Origin: Clostridium tunisiense TJ
GTDB lineage: Bacteria; Bacillota; Clostridia; Clostridiales; Clostridiaceae
DNA length: 35,580 nt
Reading direction: 5' to 3'
Assembly: GCF_000300195.1 (NCBI RefSeq)
Contig: NZ_AMQH01000023.1
Location: 1 to 35,580, forward strand
Shown: one piece after another, positions 7,549 through 15,838 of the stretch
Numbering within the stretch: position 1 is the first letter of the stretch
How the letters are laid out: every line of letters begins with the position of its first letter
The notes under the pieces: generated by a model
Databases searched by the model: none
What the model was told of the DNA's origin: nothing
The model's input: the letters and a program-made list of their open reading frames with translations, nothing else
Position numbers and translations under genes: made by a program

Positions 7549-8709
7549 GTGTCACAAAATAAGCCATTAAAAAAGGCCATCAGTACAGAAGCATTTATAT
7601 TTTTAGTAATTTTTCTAGGAGTTTTCTTGGGAATAGGTAGTGTTATGGGTACGATTAATATGTTTAACACTCTAATGAATACAGCTTATAGATTGTTGAT
7701 GGATACAGTTTTTTACATACTAGCCATAGCAGTTTTAGCTGGAGCAATAGCTGCACTACTTTCTGAGTTTGGGGTAGTTTCTATAATCAATAAAATACTA
7801 TCGCCATTAATGAAGCCGCTTTATGATTTGCCTGGAGCAGCAACTATAGCAGTTTTAGCAACCTACCTATCAGATAATCCAGCGGTTTTAACACTAGCAG
7901 ATGATAAGGGATTTAGGAGATATTTCAAGAAATACCAAATACCTGCGCTTACAAACTTAGGGACTGCCTTTGGGATGGGACTTATAGTTACAACCTTTAT
8001 GATTAGTCAAAAGTCTCCAGTGGGGGAAAGTTTTATACTAGCTGGAATCATTGGTAATATTGGTGCGGTAGTAGGTAGTATTGTTAGTACGAGGATAATG
8101 TTAAGGTTTACATCGAAAATATATGGTAAAAAAGATTATTGTGTAGTTGAAGATGGTGAAAGCTTTGATATGATAAATTATAGAGAAATTCGACAAGGTA
8201 GTGTAGGTGGAAGGATTATGGATGCTCTTTTAGAGGGGGGGAAGTCAGGAGTAGAAATGGGGTTAGCCATAATACCTGGAGTATTAATAATTTGCACCAT
8301 AGTATTAATGCTTACAAATGGTCCATCAGCCACAGGGGAATATACTGGGGCAGCTTACGAAGGAGTAAAGTTGCTTCCTTGGGTAGGGAGCAAATTAAGC
8401 TTTATAATTAGTCCTTTATTTGGATTCCAAAGTTCTGAAGCTATCGCTTTTCCAATTACTTCTTTAGGAGCTGTAGGAGCTGCCATGGGATTAGTTCCTA
8501 AGATGCTAGAACAAGGATTAATAGGAGGAAATGAAATTGCAGTATTTACTGCCATGGGAATGTGTTGGAGTGGATATTTAAGTACACATGTTGCTATGAT
8601 GGATAGCTTAAATTGCAGAGAGTTAACTGGTAAAGCTATAATTAGCCATACCTTTGGGGGAATTGCAGCTGGGATTTTTGCACATTTTCTATATCTATTA
8701 ATAAGTTAA
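7549..8709 (+). CDS. Gate (nucleoside recognition) domain membrane protein
   Basis: Multi-pass membrane protein of 386 residues with about eight to ten hydrophobic segments. Two halves each contain the glycine- and proline-rich pattern of the Gate/nucleoside-recognition domain, for example residues near LSPLMKPLYDLPGAAT with YLSDNPAV, and later SPLFGFQSSEAIAFP. Relatives include spore maturation proteins and several uncharacterised transporters, so a transport role is likely but the substrate is unknown. I chose the GTG at 7549 because AGAGGGGGAG stands six bases upstream; an in-frame TTG at 7465 has no binding site. The gene is alone between a long upstream region and a long hairpin downstream. 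Confidence 0.75.
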   Translation: MSQNKPLKKAISTEAFIFLVIFLGVFLGIGSVMGTINMFNTLMNTAYRLLMDTVFYILAIAVLAGAIAALLSEFGVVSIINKILSPLMKPLYDLPGAATIAVLATYLSDNPAVLTLADDKGFRRYFKKYQIPALTNLGTAFGMGLIVTTFMISQKSPVGESFILAGIIGNIGAVVGSIVSTRIMLRFTSKIYGKKDYCVVEDGESFDMINYREIRQGSVGGRIMDALLEGGKSGVEMGLAIIPGVLIICTIVLMLTNGPSATGEYTGAAYEGVKLLPWVGSKLSFIISPLFGFQSSEAIAFPITSLGAVGAAMGLVPKMLEQGLIGGNEIAVFTAMGMCWSGYLSTHVAMMDSLNCRELTGKAIISHTFGGIAAGIFAHFLYLLIS

Positions 8710-8713
8710 TAAA

Positions 8714-8820
8714 AAACACTATAGCCTTTATATGACATACTGTATAGTAAAGCGGATTAGAAATTAACTCTTTACTGTGTTTGACAACATATTTAAAGGT
8801 TATAGTGTTTCTTTTATATA
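8714..8820 (+). terminator. Long imperfect hairpin terminator
   Basis: Bases 8714-8752 and 8770-8810 form an imperfect inverted repeat of about 40 bases per arm. The outer part, AAACACTATAGCCTTT against AAAGGTTATAGTGTTT, is nearly perfect and is followed by TTTCTTTTATAT. It works as a terminator on paper but is much longer than needed. The stretch 8821-9081 holds only AT-rich sequence and the next promoter. Confidence 0.65.
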
Positions 8821-9023
8821 AGTTGAAATGTTATTTCTATATTATTCTATAAATTTTAAGTAACCTATACTAGAGTGAGTACAAAGTAGAATTAGATATA
8901 TTTCTGCAATATCATTATTACATTTTAGATACAATTTCTTTTGTTTTTTTTATAAGTTGCAATATGAAATAAAACAAAATGTAATAAAATAAATAAATAT
9001 GTTTAAGAAAAATTATTTGAATA

Positions 9024-9052
9024 TTTACAAAATTGTGTCATAATAGTATTAT
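9024..9052 (+). promoter_or_regulatory. Possible sigma-A promoter of the 189-residue protein
   Basis: TTTACA and TATTAT are spaced by 17 bases, 30 bases before the start codon. Confidence 0.4.
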
Positions 9053-9081
9053 ATTTAATTTAAGGTGTAGGGGGGACTAAT

Positions 9082-9651
9082 ATGTTAAAAAACCACGTTA
9101 ACTACATAGATTATATAAAGTTAGAACATTTGTTACAAAAATATAAGGATATTAATTTAAATATAGTTAAAGAGAGTAAGCATTTTACAAATATTGTTGG
9201 AGTGGGACAATTAGGAAAATACTTCATAGAATACTGCAAGTGTAATGATAGGTGGAATAAGGATAATTTAAATTTTGCAAAATCATGTAAAGAATCTAAT
9301 AATGATAGGAAAATAAAATATTTAAATAGTTTTTTACTTTCTGAGTTAGATGAGTATATGCTAGAAGAGCATAATAAAGGAGACCTTAATGTTTTTCTTT
9401 ATAATTTAAGTGAACTTGGGGAATTTGATAAGTTTATAAATAGATTGATGGAAGTTAAAAATTCTTTTAATATCATTTTAGGAGTGAAGACGAAATATAG
9501 TAAACTTCAGTTTGATGTAATTGCAGATAAGCTTTCTAAAGATACAAAATTACCTGTAGTTGTAATAGATGAGGAAAAATTGATAAAAGAAACTAATAAT
9601 TATATTATTTATGAACTTTATAATTTTGCAAGAGGATGTATAGAGGTTTAA
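9082..9651 (+). CDS. Protein of unknown function, 189 residues
   Basis: I do not recognise this protein. It is soluble in appearance, without signal peptide or membrane segments, rich in lysine, asparagine and leucine. It has a mixed alpha/beta pattern: a helical N-terminal third, and a C-terminal part with hydrophobic strands (NIILGVKT near residues 130-137, LPVVVIDEE near 163-171) that could be a Rossmann-like fold. No catalytic motif stands out. A strong AGGGGGGA binding site and a promoter-like pair upstream support real expression. It appears monocistronic and converges with the pirin gene. Confidence 0.7.
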   Translation: MLKNHVNYIDYIKLEHLLQKYKDINLNIVKESKHFTNIVGVGQLGKYFIEYCKCNDRWNKDNLNFAKSCKESNNDRKIKYLNSFLLSELDEYMLEEHNKGDLNVFLYNLSELGEFDKFINRLMEVKNSFNIILGVKTKYSKLQFDVIADKLSKDTKLPVVVIDEEKLIKETNNYIIYELYNFARGCIEV

Positions 9652-9699
9652 AATGTAAAAAACAGCAGTTATAAACTTTGTTCATTAGTTTATAACTGC
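9650..9699 (-). terminator. Terminator of the pirin gene
   Basis: A perfect 12-bp stem (9665-9676 with 9688-9699) and 11-base loop. On the minus strand it is followed by TGTTTTTTAC, whereas the plus strand lacks a T run, so it mainly serves the pirin gene. Confidence 0.75.
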
Positions 9700-9736
9700 C
9701 TATACTTAAAAAGTTAAGTTAACTCATGTTTTACTT

Positions 9737-10462
9737 TTAATTAACATACTCATTCATTTCTACCAACAGAAAATGAGAATTATCAACAGTATTAATTTTT
9801 ATTTCATCTTCATATATTTCTAATGCGTCCTTTTCCTCCAGTAGAACTTTGTGGTTTTTTTCCTCTAAACTTGTTATAAATGACTTACCATAAATTTGAA
9901 CAAGATAAGCTTGCCTGTTTTCACGTATACTAAATTCCATACTATTTTCTTTTTCTACCATTGCACTGTAAATATTTATATCTTGGTTAACTTTGACAGG
10001 AGCTAGTCCATTTTTACTGCTAACCATATAAATCCAATGATTTTTATTATCCTTTAAAGAAAAATCGTAACTCATATAGTTTGGATTAGATGTTTTTTTA
10101 TCTGACAAAATCCACAGTTGAATAAATCTTAAGGGGTTAATTCCAAAATTATGCTCCTCGTAAGTTACACCTGAACCAGCACTTATATATTGAACTCCAC
10201 CTTTTTTTAATATACTTTCATTTCCTAAACTATCTCCATGAGTTAATTCACCATCAACCACATAAGACAAAATCTCCATATCATAGTGAGGATGATTATG
10301 AAAACCACTTCTTGGTAAGACTACTTCATCATTTAATAATTGTAGAACACCAAAACTCTCATATTTGGAAGTTGAATGTTTACTAGATGAATAATGATGA
10401 GTACTTTTAATCCAACCAATATTACTTTCAGCCATATTACTTAAAGGTTTTTTAGTTATCAT
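9737..10462 (-). CDS. Pirin-family cupin protein
   Basis: Bicupin of the pirin family, 241 residues, close to the bacterial YhhW/YhaK length. Family members bind a metal, and some have quercetin dioxygenase activity. The N-terminal cupin carries HNHPHYDMEILSYVVDGELTHGDS (about residues 55-78), with two metal-ligand histidines, H57 and H59. The second half of the site reads SGVTYEEHN (97-105). Compared with the HSE pattern of E. coli YhhW, the third ligand histidine is tyrosine (Y101) while the glutamate (E103) is kept; H104 is a possible substitute. Activity is therefore uncertain. The start follows GGAGGGG. It is alone, convergent with the unknown 189-residue protein. Confidence 0.9.
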   Translation of the reverse strand: MITKKPLSNMAESNIGWIKSTHHYSSSKHSTSKYESFGVLQLLNDEVVLPRSGFHNHPHYDMEILSYVVDGELTHGDSLGNESILKKGGVQYISAGSGVTYEEHNFGINPLRFIQLWILSDKKTSNPNYMSYDFSLKDNKNHWIYMVSSKNGLAPVKVNQDINIYSAMVEKENSMEFSIRENRQAYLVQIYGKSFITSLEEKNHKVLLEEKDALEIYEDEIKINTVDNSHFLLVEMNEYVN

Positions 10463-10853
10463 ATTTTCCCCTCCTTCTATGAAATTATTTTTACTGCTAG
10501 TATTATTATTAGTATTTTTAAAATAATAATAGGTGGTATGTTTTTCACAATTCTACTTTAATAACCTTTTTATTTGGCAAGGTAAGATTATATTAGTTTT
10601 ATAGCAATCTTTAAGTTTACTAAACAGTTTAAAATTAGGGATGTTAGATTTATTTTAGTTTTAAAATTACAAATATATTTTTAAATTTTAAAATAGGTAT
10701 AAGTAAATATAAATTTTTAAATATTAATTAACATATTAATATTAGTTTAGAAGTATAAAGTTATTAAATAAGTCTATGAAAAGTAAAGAGAATTTGATAA
10801 AGATTTCCAAGTGTGATAAAATAAATTTTATGAATTATTATGAGGTGATGTAT
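10463..10853. other. Divergent AT-rich intergenic region
   Basis: It separates the pirin and signal peptidase genes and must hold both promoters. It is almost entirely A and T, so box matches are not informative. An in-frame ATG at 10776 would extend the signal peptidase, but without a binding site. I see no gene or structured element. Confidence 0.5.
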
Positions 10854-11369
10854 ATGGACATAGTCAAGAAGTTTGTAAAGGAATGGGCAATACCAATTAT
10901 ATGTGCTATAATCCTAGCCTTTATCATCAATAAATTTATATTTTTCAATGTTAGTGTACCAACAGAATCTATGTATCCTACTATTAAGCCAGGAGATAAA
11001 ATATTTGTGCTAAGAAACTACAGACCTTCATCTTTGAAAAGGGGAGATATTTTAGTTTTTCATTCAAAAGAAGCTAATGAAGATTTGATTAAAAGGTTAG
11101 TTGGTCTTCCAAATGAAAAGGTTGAGATAAAATCTGATGGAACTGTTTTTATAAATGATATACAGCTAGAGGAATCCTATGTTAAATACAAGAGCGACAA
11201 AGTAGGTACTTTTATGGTTCCTGAAGGATGTTATTTATTTTTAGGTGATAACAGAGCAAATTCGGTAGATTCTAGGTACTGGAGCAATCCATACATACCT
11301 TATGATGAAATAATGGGAGAAGCTAAATTTATTATAAAACCTTTTGATAGATTTGGTGGTCTAAAATAA
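10854..11369 (+). CDS. lepB: Signal peptidase I
   Basis: Membrane-bound serine protease that removes signal peptides from exported proteins on the outer face of the membrane. It has 171 residues, the short Gram-positive form with one N-terminal anchor (about 11-33). Conserved boxes are in order: PTESMYPTIKPGD (36-48) with catalytic S39, RGDILVFH (63-70), LIKRLVGLP (78-86) with catalytic K80, and LGDNRANSVDSRYW (130-143). The start at 10854 has GAGGTG six bases upstream and places the membrane anchor at the usual position; the upstream ATG at 10776 would add 26 polar residues. A terminator follows at once, so it is monocistronic. Confidence 0.95.
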   Translation: MDIVKKFVKEWAIPIICAIILAFIINKFIFFNVSVPTESMYPTIKPGDKIFVLRNYRPSSLKRGDILVFHSKEANEDLIKRLVGLPNEKVEIKSDGTVFINDIQLEESYVKYKSDKVGTFMVPEGCYLFLGDNRANSVDSRYWSNPYIPYDEIMGEAKFIIKPFDRFGGLK

Positions 11370-11393
11370 CTAGTATTGCTAGGAAAATGGGAA

Positions 11394-11430
11394 AAAATCT
11401 TTGTAGCTTTTGCAAAGATTTTGTTTATTT
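11394..11430 (+). terminator. Terminator after signal peptidase I
   Basis: AAAATCTTTG (11394-11403) pairs with CAAAGATTTT (11413-11422), followed by GTTTATTT. The rest of the gap up to 11728 holds no gene; a short GTAAAC/GTTTAC inverted pair lies near 11533-11546. Confidence 0.65.
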
Positions 11431-11728
11431 ATGAAAAATAGTAATAACTCTACTGATTTTGGATAATAATAGACATAGTAACTTAGATAGTTTTGTAAAA
11501 AAATTAAATTAAATTAAACATATTGAAGTACCGGTAAACTTGTTTACATTTTGTTAATGATATATTTTAAAATTATTCATAAAATATGTGAAAAATGTAG
11601 CAATCCAATGAAAAATGAACTATTAGCTGGATAATTTGGTAAAACAGCCAAAATTGGAGTTAATATTTTTGTCGAAATGTGATATTCTTTAATAGCACAT
11701 ATTTAATAATTTAAGAGGAGGTAAAGTG

Positions 11729-13648
11729 ATGGAAAATACAAAAAAATTATCCCATAACGCTTATGGCGGTGTTCATGGTGATGACTATCTTCCATTTGTT
11801 CCTACAACAGTAGCAATGCCAGAATCAACTGGATATTCTATTTTTCTAGGAATCATATTCGCAATCATATTTGCAGCTGCAAATACTTATCTTGGATTGA
11901 AAGTAGGATTAACTATTTCTGCTGGTATCCCAGGAGCAATACTTGCAACAGGAATTTTAAAAGGTATATTTAGAAGAAATAATATATTAGAGGCTAACTT
12001 AGTTGCATCAGTTGCAGCTATGGGAGAATCTATAGCCGGTGGTATTATATTCATACTTCCAGCAATTATATTATGGGGATTTGACTTAAGTATTTGGACA
12101 GTAGTTATTGTAACTACACTAGGAGGACTTCTAGGAGTATTCTTTGTTACTCCATTAAGAAGATTCTTAATTGTTGAAGAACATGGAAATTTAGTTTATC
12201 CTGAGTCTATGGCTGCAGCAGAAGTTTTAGTAAACGGAAGCGAAGGCGGAGCTGGATTTAAAACAGTTATGACTGGTTTAGGAGTAGGAGCAGGTTATAA
12301 ATTATTATCTGGTGGATTTAAGCTATGGCTTGAAGAACCAGAATGGGTTATAACTAAATATCAAGGTTCAATATTTGGATTTGATACATTAGCTTCATTA
12401 CTAGGAGTTGGATTTATCGTTGGTACAGAAGCATCAGCATTCATGTTTGGTGGTTCTTTAATCGCTTGGCTTGGTCTAATTCCGTTAATTAAATTTATCG
12501 GAGCAGGATTATCAGCACCATTATTCCCATCTACACAATTAATATCAGAAATGGGAGCATGGGACATCTGGAGTAAATATGTTAGATATATAGGAGCTGG
12601 AGCTGTTGCTACTGGAGGATTTATATCTCTAGGTAAATCAGCACCAACTATCATTAAATCTTTCAAATCTGCAATGGCTGGAATTGGTGCTAAAGGTGCT
12701 GGTTCAGTTAAAAGAACAGAAGAAGATGCACCTATTACTTGGGTAATTGGAGCAGCAGTAATTGTATTTGCATTAGCTTGGTTATTACCAATGTTTAGAG
12801 AAGCAGGTATTTTTGGAGCTATACTAGCAGTTGTATTCTCATTCTTCTTTGCTGTAGTTTCAGCAAGAATGTGTGGTATAATTGGAGCTTCTAACAACCC
12901 AGTATCAGGTATGACAATTGCAACATTACTTTTCGTTGCTGGTACTTTAAAAGCATTAGGAAAAACAAACCAAGAGGCTATGATCGTAGCTGTATTAATT
13001 GGTGGTATAGTTTGTGTGGCTATAGCTGTTTCAGGTGGTACTGCACAAAGTTTAAAAACAACTTACATCATAGGAGGATCTCCTAGAAAAGTTCAAGTTG
13101 GTATGTTTATTGGTTTAGTTGTAGCATCTGTGTTTGCAGCATTAGTTATAAACATGCTTAACACTACTTATGGAATAGGAACAAAAGAAGTTGCTGCTCC
13201 ACAAGCTACATTAATGTCAATGGTTATCAAAGGAATTATGACAGGAGAGCTACCATGGCCACTAGTATTCGTTGGAGCATCAATAGCTGTATTCTGTCAA
13301 TTTGCTGGACTTCCAATACTTCCAGTAGCTCTAGGTCTATACCTACCAATCCACTTAAATGCTGGTATATTAGTTGGTGGTATCGTAAGAGTTTTAGTTG
13401 AAAGAAAATTCAAGAATGATGAAACTGTTAAGAAAGATAAAGTTGAAACAGGTATACTACTTGCATCTGGACTTGTTGCTGGAGATGCCTTAATGGGTAT
13501 CGTTGTAGCAGGTGCAGCTACATTAGGATTAAATATTGGTTTTGGCGCAAACTTCATTCCGGCTTTAACTGGAAACGCAATATTTGCAACTGCAATGTAC
13601 TTCTTACTAGGATTATGGGTTTACAATTTCTCAGTTAAATCTAAGTAG
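11729..13648 (+). CDS. OPT-family oligopeptide transporter
   Basis: Integral membrane protein of 639 residues, the usual length of the prokaryotic oligopeptide transporter (OPT) family, with about 14 to 16 glycine- and alanine-rich hydrophobic segments. Relatives import small peptides, and in some lineages metal chelates, by proton coupling. Family-like segments include NTYLGLKVGLTISAGIPGA (near 43-61) and a long loop rich in basic residues near 300-325. GAGGAGG at 11715-11721 fits the ATG at 11729; a GTG three bases earlier is also possible. Codon use is more regular than in the neighbours, suggesting good expression. The PqqD-like and PepV genes follow, which supports peptide uptake feeding intracellular hydrolysis. 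Confidence 0.9.
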   Translation: MENTKKLSHNAYGGVHGDDYLPFVPTTVAMPESTGYSIFLGIIFAIIFAAANTYLGLKVGLTISAGIPGAILATGILKGIFRRNNILEANLVASVAAMGESIAGGIIFILPAIILWGFDLSIWTVVIVTTLGGLLGVFFVTPLRRFLIVEEHGNLVYPESMAAAEVLVNGSEGGAGFKTVMTGLGVGAGYKLLSGGFKLWLEEPEWVITKYQGSIFGFDTLASLLGVGFIVGTEASAFMFGGSLIAWLGLIPLIKFIGAGLSAPLFPSTQLISEMGAWDIWSKYVRYIGAGAVATGGFISLGKSAPTIIKSFKSAMAGIGAKGAGSVKRTEEDAPITWVIGAAVIVFALAWLLPMFREAGIFGAILAVVFSFFFAVVSARMCGIIGASNNPVSGMTIATLLFVAGTLKALGKTNQEAMIVAVLIGGIVCVAIAVSGGTAQSLKTTYIIGGSPRKVQVGMFIGLVVASVFAALVINMLNTTYGIGTKEVAAPQATLMSMVIKGIMTGELPWPLVFVGASIAVFCQFAGLPILPVALGLYLPIHLNAGILVGGIVRVLVERKFKNDETVKKDKVETGILLASGLVAGDALMGIVVAGAATLGLNIGFGANFIPALTGNAIFATAMYFLLGLWVYNFSVKSK

Positions 13649-13664
13649 AATAAATTACTATTTA

Positions 13665-13692
13665 TTGCAAATAATATAAATAATGATATAAT
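13665..13692 (+). promoter_or_regulatory. Possible promoter of the PqqD-pepV pair
   Basis: TTGCAA and TATAAT are spaced by 16 bases, just after the OPT stop codon. If used, the transcript would start near 13699 and carry the hairpin at 13739-13766 in its leader. Confidence 0.5.
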
Positions 13693-13738
13693 CAAAATTA
13701 TTAAGGGTTTTACTTATAATTTTGAGACAAATAATAAT

Positions 13739-13766
13739 GTTAAGAGCCCTTAGTTGGGCTCTTAAC
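13739..13766 (+). other. Perfect 11-bp hairpin before the PqqD-like gene
   Basis: GTTAAGAGCCC (13739-13749) pairs perfectly with GGGCTCTTAAC (13756-13766) around a 6-base loop. Only a weak TACTTTG follows, so it is at best a leaky terminator between OPT and PqqD. It could also act as an mRNA processing or stability element. The next ribosome binding site begins 9 bases later. Confidence 0.6.
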
Positions 13767-13784
13767 TACTTTGTAGGTGATTTT

Positions 13785-14186
13785 ATGAAAAAAAGTTCTA
13801 CTGAGACAAAAAACGATAAGTATAATTTTCTTCTCTATGTACCAATAATTAAGCATACTAATTTTACTGAAAAGGATGGTCTTGTTACTTTATACTTTAA
13901 ACATGATAAACCAATAGAAAAATTTGCTAGTTGGCTTGTTAGAAAGAATAATGTTAGTGATTTAACTTTAGATCAGCAAGGCTCTACTGCATGGCTATTA
14001 ATGGATGGAGAAAAGAATATTTATGAAATTGCAATGGAAATGTCCAAAATTTTTGGAGAAACAAAGGAAACTGCAATTGAAAAATTAATTACCTATTCAA
14101 CTTACTTATCAAGAAAGGGTTGGATTCATTTCAAAGAGGTAAAAACCTTAGAGCCCAAAGATGAAGAAAATAAGGAGATGAATTAA
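13785..14186 (+). CDS. PqqD-like peptide-binding protein
   Basis: Small protein of 133 residues whose C-terminal part fits the PqqD fold (RiPP recognition element). The stretch LTLDQQGSTAWLLMDGEKNIYEIAMEM (about 66-92) matches the family's helix-wing pattern, and a winged-helix-like tail ends in LSRKGWIHF. In known pathways PqqD binds a precursor peptide and delivers it to a radical SAM enzyme. No such enzyme or precursor peptide is nearby. Instead it lies between an oligopeptide transporter and a dipeptidase, and its stop codon abuts the pepV start. A role in handling peptides or in regulating transport is a guess. The start at 13785 has AGGTGA upstream; an earlier in-frame start would run through the hairpin. 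Confidence 0.75.
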   Translation: MKKSSTETKNDKYNFLLYVPIIKHTNFTEKDGLVTLYFKHDKPIEKFASWLVRKNNVSDLTLDQQGSTAWLLMDGEKNIYEIAMEMSKIFGETKETAIEKLITYSTYLSRKGWIHFKEVKTLEPKDEENKEMN

Positions 14187-15578
14187 ATGGATTTAAATGT
14201 AAGAATTGATGAAATGCGTGAAGACATAATAAGAACTACCCAAGAGTTGGTTAAAATTAGAAGTTTAGAAGGTGAAGCAAAGCCAGGAATGCCTTTTGGA
14301 GAAGAAGTTGCTAAGGCTCTACAATGTGCTTTAGATAATGCCGAGAAATTAGGATTAAAAACTGTTAATGTTGATGGCTATGTTGGGTATGCTGAAATTG
14401 GTGAAGGTGAAGATTATGTAGCTGCATTAGGTCACTTAGACATTGTACCTGAAGGTGATGGATGGATACATCCTCCTTATGGCGCAGAAATTCATGATGA
14501 TAAGATCTTTGGAAGAGGTACTTTAGATGATAAAGGACCAATTGTAGCTTGTCTTTATGGATTAAAAGCTATAAAAGATGCTAATTTACCAATTACAAAA
14601 AGAATAAGAGTAATATTTGGAACAAATGAAGAAACAGGTAGTAATGAATTACATTATTATTTACAAAAAGAAAAGCCACCAGTTGCTGCGTTTACTCCAG
14701 ATGCTAATTTCCCAATTATTAATGGCGAAAAAGGCATAACTACTTTCAATATAGTTAAGGACGTAAAAAATAAACCACAAGGTGATTACGTTGTTGAATA
14801 TATAAAAGGTGGAGTAGCTCCAAATATGGTTCCTGATTATGCAGAGGCACTAGTAGTAACGACTAATACAAGTGATTTAATAGATAAGTTAAATGGTTTT
14901 GCTAAAGTAAATGGTTATGACATGAAAGCAGAAGCTAATGGAAATAGAGTTACTATTAAATCTGTAGGAGATTCTGCACATGGTAGTACGCCTGAACTTG
15001 GTAAAAATGCTATAATGCAAATTATAACTTTCTTAAATGTGTTACCACTTGGTGAGGATTGCATATCAAGTTCAATAAAGTTCTTAGCTGAGTACGTAGG
15101 AATGGAAATTCATGGAGAAACCTTTGGCGTACTATTAGAAGATAAGGATTCAGGAAAACTTTCTTTCAACCTAGGAAAAATAAGTATAGATGAGAATAAA
15201 GTTGTGGTAACTTTAAATTTAAGATATCCTGTAACAAAAACTTTAGAGGATATGATGACACCATTTAATAGAACTCTTGAAAATACTGGATTTGCTATTG
15301 AGAACTTCACTCATCAAGAACCATTGTATTTTTCACCAGATCATCCTCTAGTTAAGACTCTTCAAAAGGTTTATAGTGAGCAAACTGGTAAAGAGGGTAC
15401 TTTAATATCAATTGGTGGAGGAACTTATGCTAAAGAGATGCCAAATACTTTAGCTTTTGGACCAACTTTCCCAGGGGATCCAGATGTAATCCACAAGCCA
15501 AATGAATATGTTGTAATAGAAGATTTAATTCAAATGACAAAAATATATACTCATGCATTATATGAACTAGCAAAATAG
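14187..15578 (+). CDS. pepV: PepV-type M20 dipeptidase
   Basis: Cytoplasmic dinuclear zinc dipeptidase of the M20 family, 463 residues, the usual PepV length; it splits short peptides, typically dipeptides, into amino acids. Metal and catalytic residues are visible: GHLDIVP (82-88) with H83 and catalytic D85, GRGTLDDKGP (109-118) with the bridging D115, NEETG (147-151) with catalytic E148 and metal E149, PDANFP (171-176) with D172, and the late metal histidine H436 in IHKPNEY. A lid domain lies between. AGGAG is 9 bases before the ATG, inside the end of the PqqD-like gene, so the two are surely co-translated. A strong terminator follows. Confidence 0.93.
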   Translation: MDLNVRIDEMREDIIRTTQELVKIRSLEGEAKPGMPFGEEVAKALQCALDNAEKLGLKTVNVDGYVGYAEIGEGEDYVAALGHLDIVPEGDGWIHPPYGAEIHDDKIFGRGTLDDKGPIVACLYGLKAIKDANLPITKRIRVIFGTNEETGSNELHYYLQKEKPPVAAFTPDANFPIINGEKGITTFNIVKDVKNKPQGDYVVEYIKGGVAPNMVPDYAEALVVTTNTSDLIDKLNGFAKVNGYDMKAEANGNRVTIKSVGDSAHGSTPELGKNAIMQIITFLNVLPLGEDCISSSIKFLAEYVGMEIHGETFGVLLEDKDSGKLSFNLGKISIDENKVVVTLNLRYPVTKTLEDMMTPFNRTLENTGFAIENFTHQEPLYFSPDHPLVKTLQKVYSEQTGKEGTLISIGGGTYAKEMPNTLAFGPTFPGDPDVIHKPNEYVVIEDLIQMTKIYTHALYELAK

Positions 15579-15640
15579 ATAAATTGACCTTTTTTAATTG
15601 TAAGTGAGTTAAATAAATATGATTAATTACAGCTTAATTT

Positions 15641-15676
15641 AAACATAGAGAAGAGCATGCTCTTCTCTATGTTTTT
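15641..15676 (+). terminator. Strong terminator after pepV
   Basis: A perfect 17-base-per-arm palindrome (15641-15657 with 15658-15674) with a minimal loop and a T run. Flanking sequence (TTAATTTAAA and TTTAAATTAA) can extend the structure outward. Confidence 0.9.
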
Positions 15677-15708
15677 CAGTTTAAATTAAATTGAAAATCT
15701 TATTTCCA

Positions 15709-15736
15709 TTGAAAAAGTATTTTAATTGGGTATAAT
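15709..15736 (+). promoter_or_regulatory. Promoter of the dipeptide epimerase gene
   Basis: TTGAAA and TATAAT are spaced by 16 bases and located about 100 bases before the start codon, right after the pepV terminator. Confidence 0.55.
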
Positions 15737-15838
15737 AATAGATAAATATAAGAAAATCCAATTTAATGTTGCATATAATTAAATTATGTAGAGAAATAAA
15801 TAATTTAATTAAAATTTAAGGTGAGAGGTATAATTAAA

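Noticed and set aside
12361..12897. 178-codon frame on the minus strand
   Set aside because: It lies wholly inside the OPT transporter gene, has no ribosome binding site and a low-complexity composition typical of an antisense shadow.
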